Below, one piece after another: positions 15,960-26,900 of a stretch of 64,000 bases of DNA (the stretch's first letter is position 1; each line of letters starts with the position of its first letter). The stretch is taken from contig OY856187.1 of NCBI GenBank assembly GCA_963693315.1, forward strand, positions 108,440 through 172,439, read 5' to 3'. The notes beneath the pieces were generated by a model, which saw only the letters and a list, made by a program, of their open reading frames with translations, had not been told where the DNA came from and ran no database searches. This DNA comes from Diogma glabrata (taxonomy: Eukaryota; Arthropoda; Insecta; Diptera; Cylindrotomidae). A program made the position numbers and the translations under genes.

Positions 15960-17030
15960 AAATTCACAATTTTTTATGCAACACGCAAATTTTTTGTATA
16001 AATTGAATTAATTATTGCAAATTAAAAAAATATTATCTGATAAACCACAGAATTATTTGGGCTACAAATTATTTTTATATTTTATGGAAAAAATTGAAGT
16101 TTTATTAAAAAAAATTTGTGTGTTGCATATTTATAAACAAACAAGTGCAACAATTTACTAACCTAAGAAACATTTACATTTAATACACTTTTCACCTTTT
16201 TCCACTAACTAAATTCAATTAAATTTTCAATCACTACTACAATATAAAGAATTTTTTCTTAGATTATTTGAACTCTTTTGACTCTTTTTGTTCTGATTGA
16301 AAAAAATACACTTTTTACACCCTTGCTATGCACAAAACACTTTTTTAAATATTTTTTTTTAAATAAAAATTAAACGTAAATGCACTGTAATATTTTTTCA
16401 ACGTTATTTATACATAATTAACGCTTATACATAATTAACATTTAGTTATCTATAAGCAAATTTTAATAATTTATTAATATATTGAATATAATAAATTTTA
16501 CAACAATGAACAACCAAAAACGAAATGATTTGACAAAACGAAACTTGTTAGAATGAACATATGATTTAAATTTTTTCTGTTTACATTTGGCAAAAAACGT
16601 TCCAAGAAATAGAAAGATAAAGGTGTGAAAATACTTTGTACAAATAAGACAAAACATAATTTCTTTTTTAAGGATAAAACACCTTGTTTCATCTTTTAAG
16701 AAAAAAAATTTCCTAGGTAAGAAAGGTAAGGTAAGAATTAAGATATATAAAACAATTCACAAACTGTAGAATATTGTAGATTTACATTTTTGTATTTAAA
16801 TGATTTACATCCCGCGATTTTTGCTATTTTAATAATATTGAAATAATGTGGACCTCTGAAATCATATTTTGGTTGTTTTGGGCAATGTAAAATGATTTGA
16901 AGGCATCTAGTTTTCATATCTGTTTAATATTTTTTACAAGTTTAGACTTGTAGGTATCAATTTGATGATGTGTTCTATCATTTTTTGGATTAAGTAACTA
17001 AAATGTGTCATGTTCAAGTATATGTACTTT
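15960..17030. other. Transposon interior, nothing recognised
   Basis: AT-rich sequence without a recognisable gene or RNA. Small minus-strand ORFs at 16463-16692 overlap each other in different frames and have no visible domain. Confidence 0.5.
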
Positions 17031-17034
17031 AAAT

Positions 17035-17340
17035 TCATTTTACATTCACTTAAAATTCACTTTAAATTCACTTTGAATTAACTTTAAATTCATTTTAAAT
17101 TAACTTTGAAATAACTTTAAATTCATATTAAGCTCAATTTAAATTCACTTAAAATTCACTCTAAATTCAATTATTTAAAGTGAATTTAAAGCGAATCTAA
17201 AGTAAATTTAAAGTGAACTTGAAGCGAATTGAAATTGAATTTAAAGTGAATTTAAAGTGAATTTAAAGTAGATTTAAAGTGAATAAAGTGAATTTAAAGT
17301 GCATTTAAAGTGAATTTGAAGTGAATTTAAAGTAAATATA
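17035..17340. repeat. Palindromic array of ATTCACTTTAA units
   Basis: About 140 bp of repeated ATTCACTTTAA-type units (10-18 bp apart) is followed by about 165 bp of the reverse complement unit TTAAAGTGAAT. The switch lies at about 17170. The array would fold into a long imperfect hairpin and lies about 400 bp from the right terminus of the transposon. The unit is related to the AAGTG/CACTT motifs of the subterminal regions. Confidence 0.85.
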
Positions 17341-17686
17341 TAAGTTTAAATAAATTTATTATGTTTTTATGTTTTTAATAAAAGCGTTTTATAGATAACC
17401 GTTTTTTTTTATTAAAATGTTTTAATTCCTTATAAGTGAATTGTTTTAAAACATTTAACCGATATTTAAACGCTTTGCAGATGGTAAAACGTTTTATTAT
17501 AAAGCAGTTTAAATAATTGTTTTTCTAAAACAGATAAACCGTTTTAAAACGAAACATTTAGATGTTTAAAATAATTGTGTTAAACGCTTGAAGTGTTTAA
17601 CTTAGAGGCACTAAACACTTCAAATGTTTTAAATTAAAACACATAGATCCAAAAAAACACTTCAACGTTTTATTTTAAAACGTTTG

Positions 17687-17709
17687 ATAAAACACTTGAG
17701 TTTGTAGTG
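17687..17709 (-). repeat. Right terminal inverted repeat of the CACTA-like element
   Basis: Perfect 23-bp complement of the left terminus, followed by the TA duplication at 17710-17711. Subterminal AAAACGTTT, AAACACTTCAA and AAGTGTTTA motifs extend back to about 17390. Confidence 0.92.
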
Positions 17710-17711
17710 TA

Positions 17712-19966
17712 TAATAATTTATAGGACGACCTGCGAAGTGGATGAAATAATCATCGGATGTATCCGCAGAATGAATAGTGTCTATGTCACTATCCCTATT
17801 GGGAAGGTTTTCTGCTTCAGATTCACGTGGAGTGTTATCTGTTCCTATATTTATATTCACCTCGTTATCTACTGTAGGCATTCTGCTTAACGCATCTGCT
17901 ACTACATTTGCTCTGCCTTCTTTGTAGACGACGTTATAATCGTAGTTCTCCAATTCAAGTCTCCATCTTAAGATTTTTGAATTTTTTTCGGATGATTTAA
18001 TGAAAGTAAGTGGTTTATGGTCTGTTACTAACGTAAATTTGTTGCCGTACAGGTATGGTTGATATTTCTTGACAGACCATATTATAGCTAAAGCTTCTTT
18101 CTCGTTGGTTGCGTAGTTGATCTCTGTAGCGTTTAGTGTTCTTGAAGCGAACGCAATAGGTTTTTCTATATTGTTCTGGATTTGAGAGAGGACTGCACCT
18201 AGCGCAAAATCTGATGCATCCGTGGTTAGAATAAATTCTTTAGTAAAATCGGGATATGCTAAAATTTGATCTGTAGCTAAAATTCTTTTTAAGTTTTCGA
18301 AAGCTCTTATATATTCGACGTCTTTTGTGTTGACAACTTGATCTTTCTTTAAAAACTTTGACATGGGTTTGGCAATTTTTGAGTAATCTTTTATGAATCT
18401 TCTGTAATAACCTGAAAGTCCTAAAAACTGTTTAATTTGTTTAGCAGTTTTTGGTAGTGGCCATTCCAGAATTTTCTGAATTTTATCGTTGTTAGGTTTA
18501 ACTCCATCTTGTGTGATTATATGACCAAGAAACTCTGTTTCTCTCTTTAGGAATTCACACTTATCCAATTGAATTTTAAGATTGAAATGCGATAATCTTT
18601 CGAGAACAGTGTTAAGGTTTTGTATATGGTTATCTAAGCTATATCCAACAATAATAATATCATCAAGATATACATGGCATATATTTCCTATTAGGTTTTG
18701 CAATACATTATTCATCGCTCGCTGAAAAGTTGCCGGACCGTTCTTTAAGCCAAAAGGCATTCTGTTGAACTCAAAATGTCCCTTGTCTGTTGAAAAAGCT
18801 GTTTTTTCTTGAGATTTTGGGTCTAAAGGAATCTGATGAAAACCTGATTTTAGATCTAAGGTTGAAAAATATACAGATTTTCCGAGACTGTCTAGAATTT
18901 CTTCTATTTGTGGGATTGGAAATTTATCATCTACTGTCTTTTCATTTAGTTTACGGTAGTCGATGACAACTCTTACTTTCCGTTTGCCCGAAGCATCTTG
19001 TTTTTTCTGAACGACCCAAATTGGTGCCGAATAAGGACTTTTAGAATTTCGGATAATGCCACTGTCTAGCATTTCCTGAATTTGTTCCTCTACATCAGGT
19101 TTAAAATGATGTGGGTATCGATATGTTTTCGTATAAACCGGATTGTCGTCTTTTGTTATAATTTTATGTTTAATTATTGTTGTTGATGACAAATTCTCGT
19201 TCTGTTTTAACAGTACTGCTTGGTTTTTAAAAATTGTATCGAGTAAAATGTCTTTTTCATTTTTACTTAAATGTTCTGTTCGGATTAGGCTTTTGATAGT
19301 GTTTCTATCAATTATTTCATTTTTACGTGGAATTGGTTCGAATGTTTCGAAATTGTTAACATTTAATTTCAGTTTTGGTAATGTTTCCGGTGGGTTTGGA
19401 CAATTTGTCAACACCGTCATTGTTGTATAAAAATTTTCCGCTTTGTATAAACCGGGTTTGATTATTATATCGCTATTTAATTTTTGAAATTCTGGTACAA
19501 ACCAGTCGCCATTGTTTGTGGTTTGTATCGTAATTATATGATTATAAAAATTTTCCTCCGGGTAATACCGATCAAATTTGTAATTATAATTGTTTAATAA
19601 AACTGAGTTTGTCTTATAATCAATTTTGGCATTCATTTTAGCCATTGTTTCTGAGCCTAATATTCCATCAAAAAATTTATGGAATTCAAGTTCAAAATAA
19701 ATTTGTGCTGGTAAATTATTACCTAGGAGATTAATTTTAAAATTTTTATCGCAACTATGTGTACCTAAAATATTCTTTATTATAATATTACTTGAAGATG
19801 TTTTTGAATTTTCTAATGAACTATAAGGAATTAATCCTGGTTTGATTATATTTTTATTGGCACCAGTATCGATTAAAAGTGTTACAACGCGGCCCAATCG
19901 TTCATTGTAGCACTTCAAATATGGGAGAAAATTTAGTCTTCCGTATCTGAATTCGCGTTTACGCAA
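17712..19966 (-). pseudogene. pol: Errantivirus pol, 5' half (protease-RT-RNase H), minus copy
   Basis: The N-terminal part of Pol: aspartic protease active site DTGA (residues 33-36), reverse transcriptase with FPIPQIEEIL, LDLKSGFHQ and YLDDIIIVG (near 430), and RNase H with TTDASDFALGAVLSQ (near 580) and ADALSRMP. The frame overlaps the gag end by 34 nt in the -1 phase, so a -1 ribosomal frameshift is expected. The ORF runs about 12 codons into the transposon before a stop at 17675. One notable change from the other copy is Arg for the usual Trp in SGKxKVRVV of the RT fingers. It is not functional as a full polyprotein because integrase is cut off. Confidence 0.93.
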
Positions 19967-21081
19967 AAATTTCCATTATGTTCATCTTCTTTATCTTCAA
20001 CTAAATATTCGATTTCTGAACTTTGGGATGAATCTTCTTGAGTATCCTCTGTAGTTTCGTGATTATTTATTATTTTTTTGTTAAATGTATTTCTTGAACG
20101 CATAGAAAGATCCACTTCCATTGGTGTTGGTCTTTCTCTTACCGAATAAGTCGGTTTTTTCTCATAATTTGAAAAATTTTGATTGTGTTTTGGTTGAAAC
20201 ACGTTAGTTTTGTTTTGACTAATAAAACCGTGATTTTGTTTTTGTGGTGTATTCTGAAATACTTGTGTGTTGGTTTTTCTTGAATTACTTGAAATTTGTT
20301 CATTGCAATTAAATTTGCAAAGAAATGCATATGCCTCTTCAATACCTTTTGGTCTTGCAGCTTGCGCATATCCAAAATAGGGTTTGCGTAGTCCTGATAG
20401 AAATGCAGCTAATGCATCTTCATCGATAAATGCATTGATAGCATGCCACGCATTATTGTACAAAATATTTTGTTTGGATAATGATTTAATATTTTGAACT
20501 ATTTCTTTTATTTTATTGTAGTATCCGTGGATACTCATTGTTTCGTTTTGTTTAGTCGCCCAAAGTTGTGACTTATAAAACGATAGTTCTTGCCGGTCTC
20601 CTAAAGATTCCTGCAAGATTTCTTTTGTTTCATTAAATGTTTTGGGATTACCAGCCAGACATAGTATATCTTTGGCTTTCCCCTCTATTTTGTTGTTAAT
20701 AGTTTGTAAATAAAGACTATATTGTTGTTCTGACACTAATGGTTCGGATACACTCAGTGTGTCTTCAACTGTCTTTATCCAAGCCGAAAGTTGTTTTCTA
20801 TTCCCATCGTACGTGGGTATTGATTTTATTGGATCAGGGATCCTAAATAAATCTAGAGCATTTGCCCTATTTGTAACCACAGGAATTTGTTCCCGAATTT
20901 GTGGTTGGGGTTGCTCTAATTTTTGGTTGAGATATGTCAACAATTGATCATGCTCACCTTGTTTGTTATTTAAATGTTGCAACTGTGCACCAATTGCCTC
21001 TAGTCGCTCTAAAACTGGGTCCATTTCTGAGTTGGCTATATTTCTATTCAGATCGAATATATCTGCCAATTTTTTTCTCAT
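19933..21081 (-). CDS. gag: Errantivirus Gag, minus copy (382 aa)
   Basis: First ORF of the minus errantivirus, the structural protein of the particle. The N-terminal part has a heptad-like Leu pattern; the middle (about residues 80-260) is the capsid-like region (PTYDGNRKQLSAWI onwards). The C-terminal third is Gln/Asn/Lys-rich and then acidic. No CCHC zinc knuckle is visible, as in other errantivirus Gags. The ATG at 21081 opens the longest frame; a second in-frame ATG about 19 codons later (MDPVLERLE) is also possible. The 3' end overlaps pol by 34 nt. It differs from the plus copy at only a few residues (R/Q, S/F, N/T). Confidence 0.92.
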   Translation of the reverse strand: MRKKLADIFDLNRNIANSEMDPVLERLEAIGAQLQHLNNKQGEHDQLLTYLNQKLEQPQPQIREQIPVVTNRANALDLFRIPDPIKSIPTYDGNRKQLSAWIKTVEDTLSVSEPLVSEQQYSLYLQTINNKIEGKAKDILCLAGNPKTFNETKEILQESLGDRQELSFYKSQLWATKQNETMSIHGYYNKIKEIVQNIKSLSKQNILYNNAWHAINAFIDEDALAAFLSGLRKPYFGYAQAARPKGIEEAYAFLCKFNCNEQISSNSRKTNTQVFQNTPQKQNHGFISQNKTNVFQPKHNQNFSNYEKKPTYSVRERPTPMEVDLSMRSRNTFNKKIINNHETTEDTQEDSSQSSEIEYLVEDKEDEHNGNFCVNANSDTED

Positions 21082-21666
21082 AAAAAGGATATAATAGTAT
21101 TAATTTGAACTGTCTCTATCTTGTAGTGGACAGTGTGACAGGTTGGCGTCTATCTGGTAGTGCGCGCGTTTGTCAATTTAGTAACACTATTTTATATGAT
21201 TTTAGAGTTATTTTTGGAAATATTTTGGATGTGTGCCTATCTTGTAGTACACGCTTCCATGAAAATTTTGAAATTAACTGTCGTGGATGACTAACGTTAT
21301 TTTTGAAAACTTTATATATAAAATACGTTCACAAACACAAAATTTTCACTAAATATAATCACAATAATCACAATATAAAAATAAAATAAAATAGGTTACC
21401 TGGTAATACGTATTCAATGTAAACGTCTATCTTGTAGTGCGTTACCTTAGAATCGTATCTTTCGTCGTGTTGAGCTGGTTCCAAGTGAAGTTGATATATA
21501 GTGTGGTGGAACCTCAAATCCTCTTCGCGTTCTTATAGGAACTTCAGCTAGAGATGTCTGATAAAAAAAATTTCACCTTATTTTACCGCGACGGGTTCAC
21601 TTATTTATTGGTTTTTATTCACCAAATTATTACACTACACTTTACTATAACACTCACAAGACCGCA
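21082..21666 (-). promoter_or_regulatory. Errantivirus leader with repeated ACTACAAGATAG motif (minus copy)
   Basis: 585-bp leader between primer site and gag. On the minus strand it holds four copies of ACTACAAGATAG or a one-base variant (seen as CTATCTTGTAGT at about 21115, 21149, 21237 and 21426). There is no ORF of note. Leaders of errantiviruses are known to carry regulatory arrays (for example the gypsy insulator), so a protein-binding role is plausible but inferred. Confidence 0.6.
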
Positions 21667-21677
21667 CGGCTGCGCCA
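21667..21677 (-). other. Primer-binding site, tRNA-Ser-like (minus copy)
   Basis: On the minus strand TGGCGCAGCCG begins with the last base of the LTR and matches the 3' end of insect tRNA-Ser (CGACTGCGCCA) with one difference. 17.6 and 297 also use tRNA-Ser. Confidence 0.75.
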
Positions 21678-21997
21678 GTTATGTTTCATGAATAAATAAA
21701 TTCTAAAAAAAATGATTTATTTAATACAATTTATTTAATACATGTTACATTACAGAGTTTAAAAATTAGACTAACTATAAAAACTAAATTTTATAAATCT
21801 AAAGGTACAAAACAACCACTCAGCATATTCTATTATAATATGTTTTATGATATTTGATTCTTCTATCATGTTGTTACATGTTATGTCTGGTTGATAACAT
21901 TCCATCATATTTCTAGTTATGCTATTTTGCATTGATAGCACTTTTCGTGAGAAAGCAGTTTTGTTATATGACTTGATGATACTATGGGATTATAACT
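21677..21997 (-). repeat. Errantivirus 5' LTR (minus copy)
   Basis: 321 bp, identical by eye to 7263-7583, terminal AGTTA/TAACT. It is followed directly by the ATAT duplication and the second half of the plus-copy 5' LTR, so the two LTRs meet head to head. Confidence 0.95.
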
Positions 21998-22001
21998 ATA
22001 T

Positions 22002-22162
22002 TATAATAGAATATGCTGAGTGGTTGTTTTGTACCTTTAGATTTATAAAATTTAGTTTTTATAGTTAGTCTAATTTTTAAACTCTGTAATGTAACATGTA
22101 TTAAATAAATTGTATTAAATAAATCATTTTTTTTAGAATTTATTTATTCATGAAACATAACT
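22002..22162 (+). repeat. Second part of the plus errantivirus 5' LTR (161 bp)
   Basis: Starts inside the LTR at TATAATAGAATATGCTGAG and ends ATAACT. Together with 7103-7262 it makes exactly 321 bp. It contains AATAAA-type signals near the end (ATTAAATAAATTG). Confidence 0.93.
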
Positions 22163-22172
22163 GGCGCAGCCG
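22162..22172 (+). other. Primer-binding site, tRNA-Ser-like (plus copy)
   Basis: TGGCGCAGCCG overlaps the last T of the LTR by one base, as in other errantiviruses, and pairs with the tRNA-Ser 3' end with one mismatch. Confidence 0.75.
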
Positions 22173-22758
22173 TGCGGTCTTGTGAGTGTTATAGTAAAGT
22201 GTAGTGTAATAATTTGGTGAATAAAAACCAATAAATAAGTGAACCCGTCGCGGTAAAATAAGGTGAAATTTTTTTTTATCAGACATCTCTAGCTGAAGTT
22301 CCTATAAGAACGCGAAGAGGATTTGAGGTTCCACCACACTATATATCAACTTCACTTGGAACCAGCTCAACACGACGAAAGATACGATTCAAAGGTAACG
22401 CACTACAAGATAGACGTTTACATTGAATACGTATTACCAGGTAACCTATTTTATTTTATTTTTATATTGTGATTATTGTGATTATATTTAGTGAAAATTT
22501 TGTGTTTGTGAACGTATTTTATATATAAAGTTTTCAAAAATAACGTTAGTCATCCACGACAGTTAATTTCAAAATTTTCACGGAAGCGTGTACTACAAGA
22601 TAGGCACACATCCAAAATATTTCCAAAAATAACTCTAAAATCATATAAAATAGTGTTACTAAATTGACAAACGCGCGCACTACCAGATAGACGCCAACCT
22701 GTCACACTGTCCACTACAAGATAGAGACAGTTCAAATTAATACTATTATATCCTTTTT
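22173..22758 (+). promoter_or_regulatory. Errantivirus leader with repeated ACTACAAGATAG motif (plus copy)
   Basis: The leader holds ACTACAAGATAG at about 22402, 22592 and 22712 and the variant ACTACCAGATAG at about 22679. Three of the four are preceded by a pyrimidine/GC context such as CGC or GTGT. The spacing (190, 87, 33 bp) is irregular. The motif does not recur at this density elsewhere in the element. It may be an insulator- or enhancer-type binding site; this is inference. Confidence 0.6.
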
Positions 22759-23907
22759 ATGAGAAAAAAATTGGCAGATATATTCGATCTGAATAGAAAT
22801 ATAGCCAACTCAGAAATGGACCCAGTTTTAGAGCGACTAGAGGCAATTGGTGCACAGTTGCAACATTTAAATAACAAACAAGGTGAGCATGATCAATTGT
22901 TGACATATCTCAACCAAAAATTAGAGCAACCCCAACCACAAATTCAGGAACAAATTCCTGTGGTTACAAATAGGGCAAATGCTCTAGATTTATTTAGGAT
23001 CCCTGATCCAATAAAATCAATACCCACGTACGATGGGAATAGAAAACAACTTTCGGCTTGGATAAAGACAGTTGAAGACACACTGAGTGTATTCGAACCA
23101 TTAGTGTCAGAACAACAATATAGTCTTTATTTACAAACTATTAACAACAAAATAGAGGGGAAAGCCAAAGATATACTATGTCTGGCTGGTAATCCCAAAA
23201 CATTTAATGAAACAAAAGAAATCTTGCAGGAATCTTTAGGAGACCGGCAAGAACTATCGTTTTATAAGTCACAACTTTGGGCGACTAAACAAAACGAAAC
23301 AATGAGTATCCACGGATACTACAATAAAATAAAAGAAATAGTTCAAAATATTAAATCATTATCCAAACAAAATATTTTGTACAATAATGCGTGGCATGCT
23401 ATCAATGCATTTATCGATGAAGATGCATTAGCTGCATTTCTATCAGGACTACGCAAACCCTATTTTGGATATGCGCAAGCTGCAAGACCAAAAGGTATTG
23501 AAGAGGCATATGCATTTCTTTGCAAATTTAATTGCAATGAACAAATTTCAAGTACTTCAAGAAAAACCAACACACAAGTATTTCAGAATACACCACAAAA
23601 ACAAAATCACGGTTTTATTAGTCAAAACAAAACTAACGTGTTTCAACCAAAACACAATCAAAATTTTTCAAATTATGAGAAAAAACCGACTTATTCGGTA
23701 AGAGAAAGACCAACACCAATGGAAGTGGATCTTTCTATGCGTTCAAGAAATACATTTAATAAAAAAATAATAAATAATCACGAAACTACAGAGGATACTC
23801 AAGAAGATTCATCCCAAAGTTCAGAAATCGAATATTTAGTTGAAGATAAAGAAGATGAACATAATGGAAATTTTTGCGTAAACGCGAATTCAGATACGGA
23901 AGACTAA
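22759..23907 (+). CDS. gag: Errantivirus Gag, plus copy (382 aa)
   Basis: Same protein as 19933-21081, with a few substitutions (Q for R near residue 83, F for S near 111, T for N near 264). It is the particle-forming Gag of an errantivirus: an N-terminal region with a Leu-rich helix, a capsid-like centre, and a polar Gln/Asn-rich then acidic tail. No zinc knuckle is seen. It overlaps pol by 34 nt, which begins in the -1 frame. The ORF is intact. Confidence 0.93.
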   Translation: MRKKLADIFDLNRNIANSEMDPVLERLEAIGAQLQHLNNKQGEHDQLLTYLNQKLEQPQPQIQEQIPVVTNRANALDLFRIPDPIKSIPTYDGNRKQLSAWIKTVEDTLSVFEPLVSEQQYSLYLQTINNKIEGKAKDILCLAGNPKTFNETKEILQESLGDRQELSFYKSQLWATKQNETMSIHGYYNKIKEIVQNIKSLSKQNILYNNAWHAINAFIDEDALAAFLSGLRKPYFGYAQAARPKGIEEAYAFLCKFNCNEQISSTSRKTNTQVFQNTPQKQNHGFISQNKTNVFQPKHNQNFSNYEKKPTYSVRERPTPMEVDLSMRSRNTFNKKIINNHETTEDTQEDSSQSSEIEYLVEDKEDEHNGNFCVNANSDTED

Positions 23908-26900
23908 ATTTTCTCCCATATTTGAAGTGCTACAATGAACGATTGGGCCGCGTTGTAACACTTTTAATCGATACTGGTGCCAATAAAAATATAATCAAAC
24001 CAGGATTAATTCCTTATAGTTCATTAGAAAATTCAAAAACATCTTCAAGTAATATTATAATAAAGAATATTTTAGGTACACATAATTGCGATAAAAATTT
24101 TAAAATTAATCTCCTAGGTAATAATTTACCAGCACAAATTTATTTTGAACTTGAATTCCATAAATTTTTTGATGGAATATTAGGCTCAGAAACAATGGCT
24201 AAAATGAATGCCAAAATTGATTATAAGACAAACTCAATTTTATTAAACAATTATAATTACAAATTTGATCGGTATTACCCTGAGGAAAATTTTTATAATC
24301 ATATAATTACGATACAAACCACAAACAATGGGGACTGGTTTGTACCAGAATTTCAAAAATTAAATAGCGATATAATAATCAAACCCGGTTTATACAAAGC
24401 GGAAAATTTTTATACAACAATGACGGTGTTGACAAATTGTCCAAACCCACCGGAAACATTACCAAAACTGAAATTAGATGTTAACAATTTCGAAACATTC
24501 GAACCAATTCCATGTAAAAATGAAATAATTGATAGAAACACTATCAAAAGCCTAATCCGAACAGAACATTTAAGTAAAAATGAAAAAGACATTTTACTCG
24601 ATACAATTTTTAAAAACCAAGCAGTACTGTTAAAACAGAACGAGAATTTGTCATCAACAACAATAATTAAACATAAAATTATAACAAAAGACGACAATCC
24701 GGTTTATACGAAAACATATCGATACCCACATCATTTTAAACCTGATGTAGAGGAACAAATTCAGGAAATGCTAGACAGTGGCATTATCCGAAATTCTAAA
24801 AGTCCTTATTCGGCACCAATTTGGGTCGTTCAGAAAAAACAAGATGCTTCGGGCAAATGGAAAGTAAGAGTTGTCATCGACTACCGTAAACTAAATGAAA
24901 AGACAGTAGATGATAAATTTCCAATCCCACAAATAGAAGAAATTCTAGACAGTCTCGGAAAATCTGTATATTTTTCAACCTTAGATCTAAAATCAGGTTT
25001 TCATCAGATTCCTTTAGACCCAAAATCTCAAGAAAAAACAGCTTTTTCAACAGACAAGGGACATTTTGAGTTCAACAGAATGCCTTTTGGCTTAAAGAAC
25101 GGTCCGGCAACTTTTCAGCGAGCGATGAATAATGTATTGCAAAACCTAATAGGAAATATATGCCATGTATATCTTGATGATATTATTATTGTTGGATATA
25201 GCTTAGATAACCATATACAAAACCTTAACACTGTTCTCGAAAGATTATCGCATTTCAATCTTAAAATTCAATTGGATAAGTGTGAATTCCTAAAGAGAGA
25301 AACAGAGTTTCTTGGTCATATAATCACACAAGATGGAGTTAAACCTAACACCGATAAAATTCAGAAAATTCTGGAATGGCCATTACCAAAAACTGCTAAA
25401 CAAATTAAACAGTTTTTAGGACTTTCAGGTTATTACAGAAGATTCATAAAAGATTACTCAAAAATTGCCAAACCCATGTCAAAGTTTTTAAAGAAAGATC
25501 AAGTTGTCAACACAAAAGACGTCGAATATATAAGAGCTTTCGAAAACTTAAAAAGAATTTTAGCTACAGATCAAATTTTAGCATATCCCGATTTTACTAA
25601 AGAATTTATTCTAACCACGGATGCATCAGATTTTGCGCTAGGTGCAGTCCTCTCTCAAATCCAGAACAATATAGAAAAACCTATTGCGTTCGCTTCAAGA
25701 ACACTAAACGCTACAGAGATCAACTACGCAACCAACGAGAAAGAAGCTTTAGCTATAATATGGTCTGTCAAGAAATATCAACCATACCTGTACGGCAACA
25801 AATTTACGTTAGTAACAGACCATAAACCACTTACTTTCATTAAATCATCCGAAAAAAATTCAAAAATCTTAAGATGGAGACTTGAATTGGAGAACTACGA
25901 TTATAACGTCGTCTACAAAGAAGGCAGAGCAAATGTAGTAGCAGATGCGTTAAGCAGAATGCCTACAGTAGATAACGAGGTGAATATAAATATAGGAACA
26001 GATAACACTCCACGTGAATCTGAAGCAGAAAACCTTCCCAATAGGGATAGTGACATAGACACTATTCATTCTGCGGATACATCCGATGATTATTTCATCC
26101 ACTTCGCAGGTCGTCCTATAAATTATTATAGGAACCAATTATTTTTCAAAATTTCAAATCTAGACACAGTAATTTTGGAAGACATATTTCCAAACTATAA
26201 ACGAGTAATTATTTCGAAAAAATCATTTCAAAAAGAAGATATTACAAATTTCATAAAAGAGTTTCATAACGGTAAACAAACAGCAATCCTGGCACCTGAA
26301 CAATTGTACCAGACAATCCAGGAAGTATTTCGAGAAAATTTCTCACAAAACGGCCATTTCGTTTTCGCTACAGAAAAGGTCGAAGATGTTAAAAATGAAG
26401 AGCGTCAAAATGCAATCGTAGTTAAAGAGCACGAAAGAGCCCATCGAGGGGTGAATGAAGTAGTAAATCAGATCAAACGATCCTACTTTTTTCCTAAAAT
26501 GAGTAGTGTGATCAAACGACATATCAATGCATGTAACATATGCAATGTTCATAAATACGACCGAAAACCGTATAATATAAAAATATCTCCGCGACCGAGC
26601 ACTAAAAAACCATTAGAACGAGTGCACATAGATATTTTTAATATCAACAAAACAAATTTTTTGTCCGTTGTTGACTCATTTTCTAAACATTTACAAATGA
26701 TTCCAATCGAAACTAAAAATCTATTGGATACAACTACAGCTCTAACGAGGTATTTCACTCAATTCGGAATTCCTAACGTTATTTTCTCAGATCATGAGAC
26801 AACTTTCCAGTCACTACAATTCAAAGAATACTTAAGCAATCTTAATATCCGATTGGAGTACGCATCATCATCGGAATCAAATGGTCACGTTGAGAAAACA

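Larger units (their letters stand above)
10712..17709. mobile_element. Large non-coding DNA transposon (CACTA-like), 6,998 bp
   Basis: The insertion is defined precisely by comparing the two errantivirus copies. Its termini are perfect 23-bp inverted repeats beginning CACTACAAACTCAAGTGTTT, with a TA target duplication. Both subterminal 200-400 bp regions are packed with short motifs such as AAACACTT, AAGTGTTT and AAACGTTT in both orientations. A CACTA start plus dense subterminal repeats and a 2-bp duplication fits the CMC (CACTA/Mirage) superfamily; Tc1/mariner (TA) is the alternative. No transposase or other ORF above 75 codons exists inside, so it is non-autonomous. The perfect termini and the young host element imply recent movement. 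Inside are decayed repeats annotated separately. Confidence 0.85.
7263..21997 (-). mobile_element. Errantivirus (Ty3/gypsy with env), minus copy, nested in the plus copy
   Basis: A complete LTR retroelement on the minus strand: two LTRs of 321 bp that look identical, a tRNA primer site, gag, pol and env in that order, and a 4-bp ATAT target duplication. Without the 7-kb DNA transposon at 10712-17709 its length is about 7.7 kb, normal for insect errantiviruses. The identical LTRs imply a recent insertion. Gag and env are open. Pol is interrupted only by the DNA transposon, so this copy cannot make a complete Pol. The LTR termini AGTTA..TAACT are those of the 17.6/297/gypsy group. Confidence 0.95.

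Noticed and set aside
16463..16692. Pair of overlapping minus-strand ORFs in the large transposon as a transposase remnant
   Set aside because: Two frames of the same AT-rich stretch give Phe/Lys-rich peptides with no DDE motif.
10712..17709. Polinton/Maverick or adintovirus-like element
   Set aside because: There is no protein-primed polymerase, integrase, ATPase or capsid gene, and the target duplication is 2 bp rather than about 6 bp.
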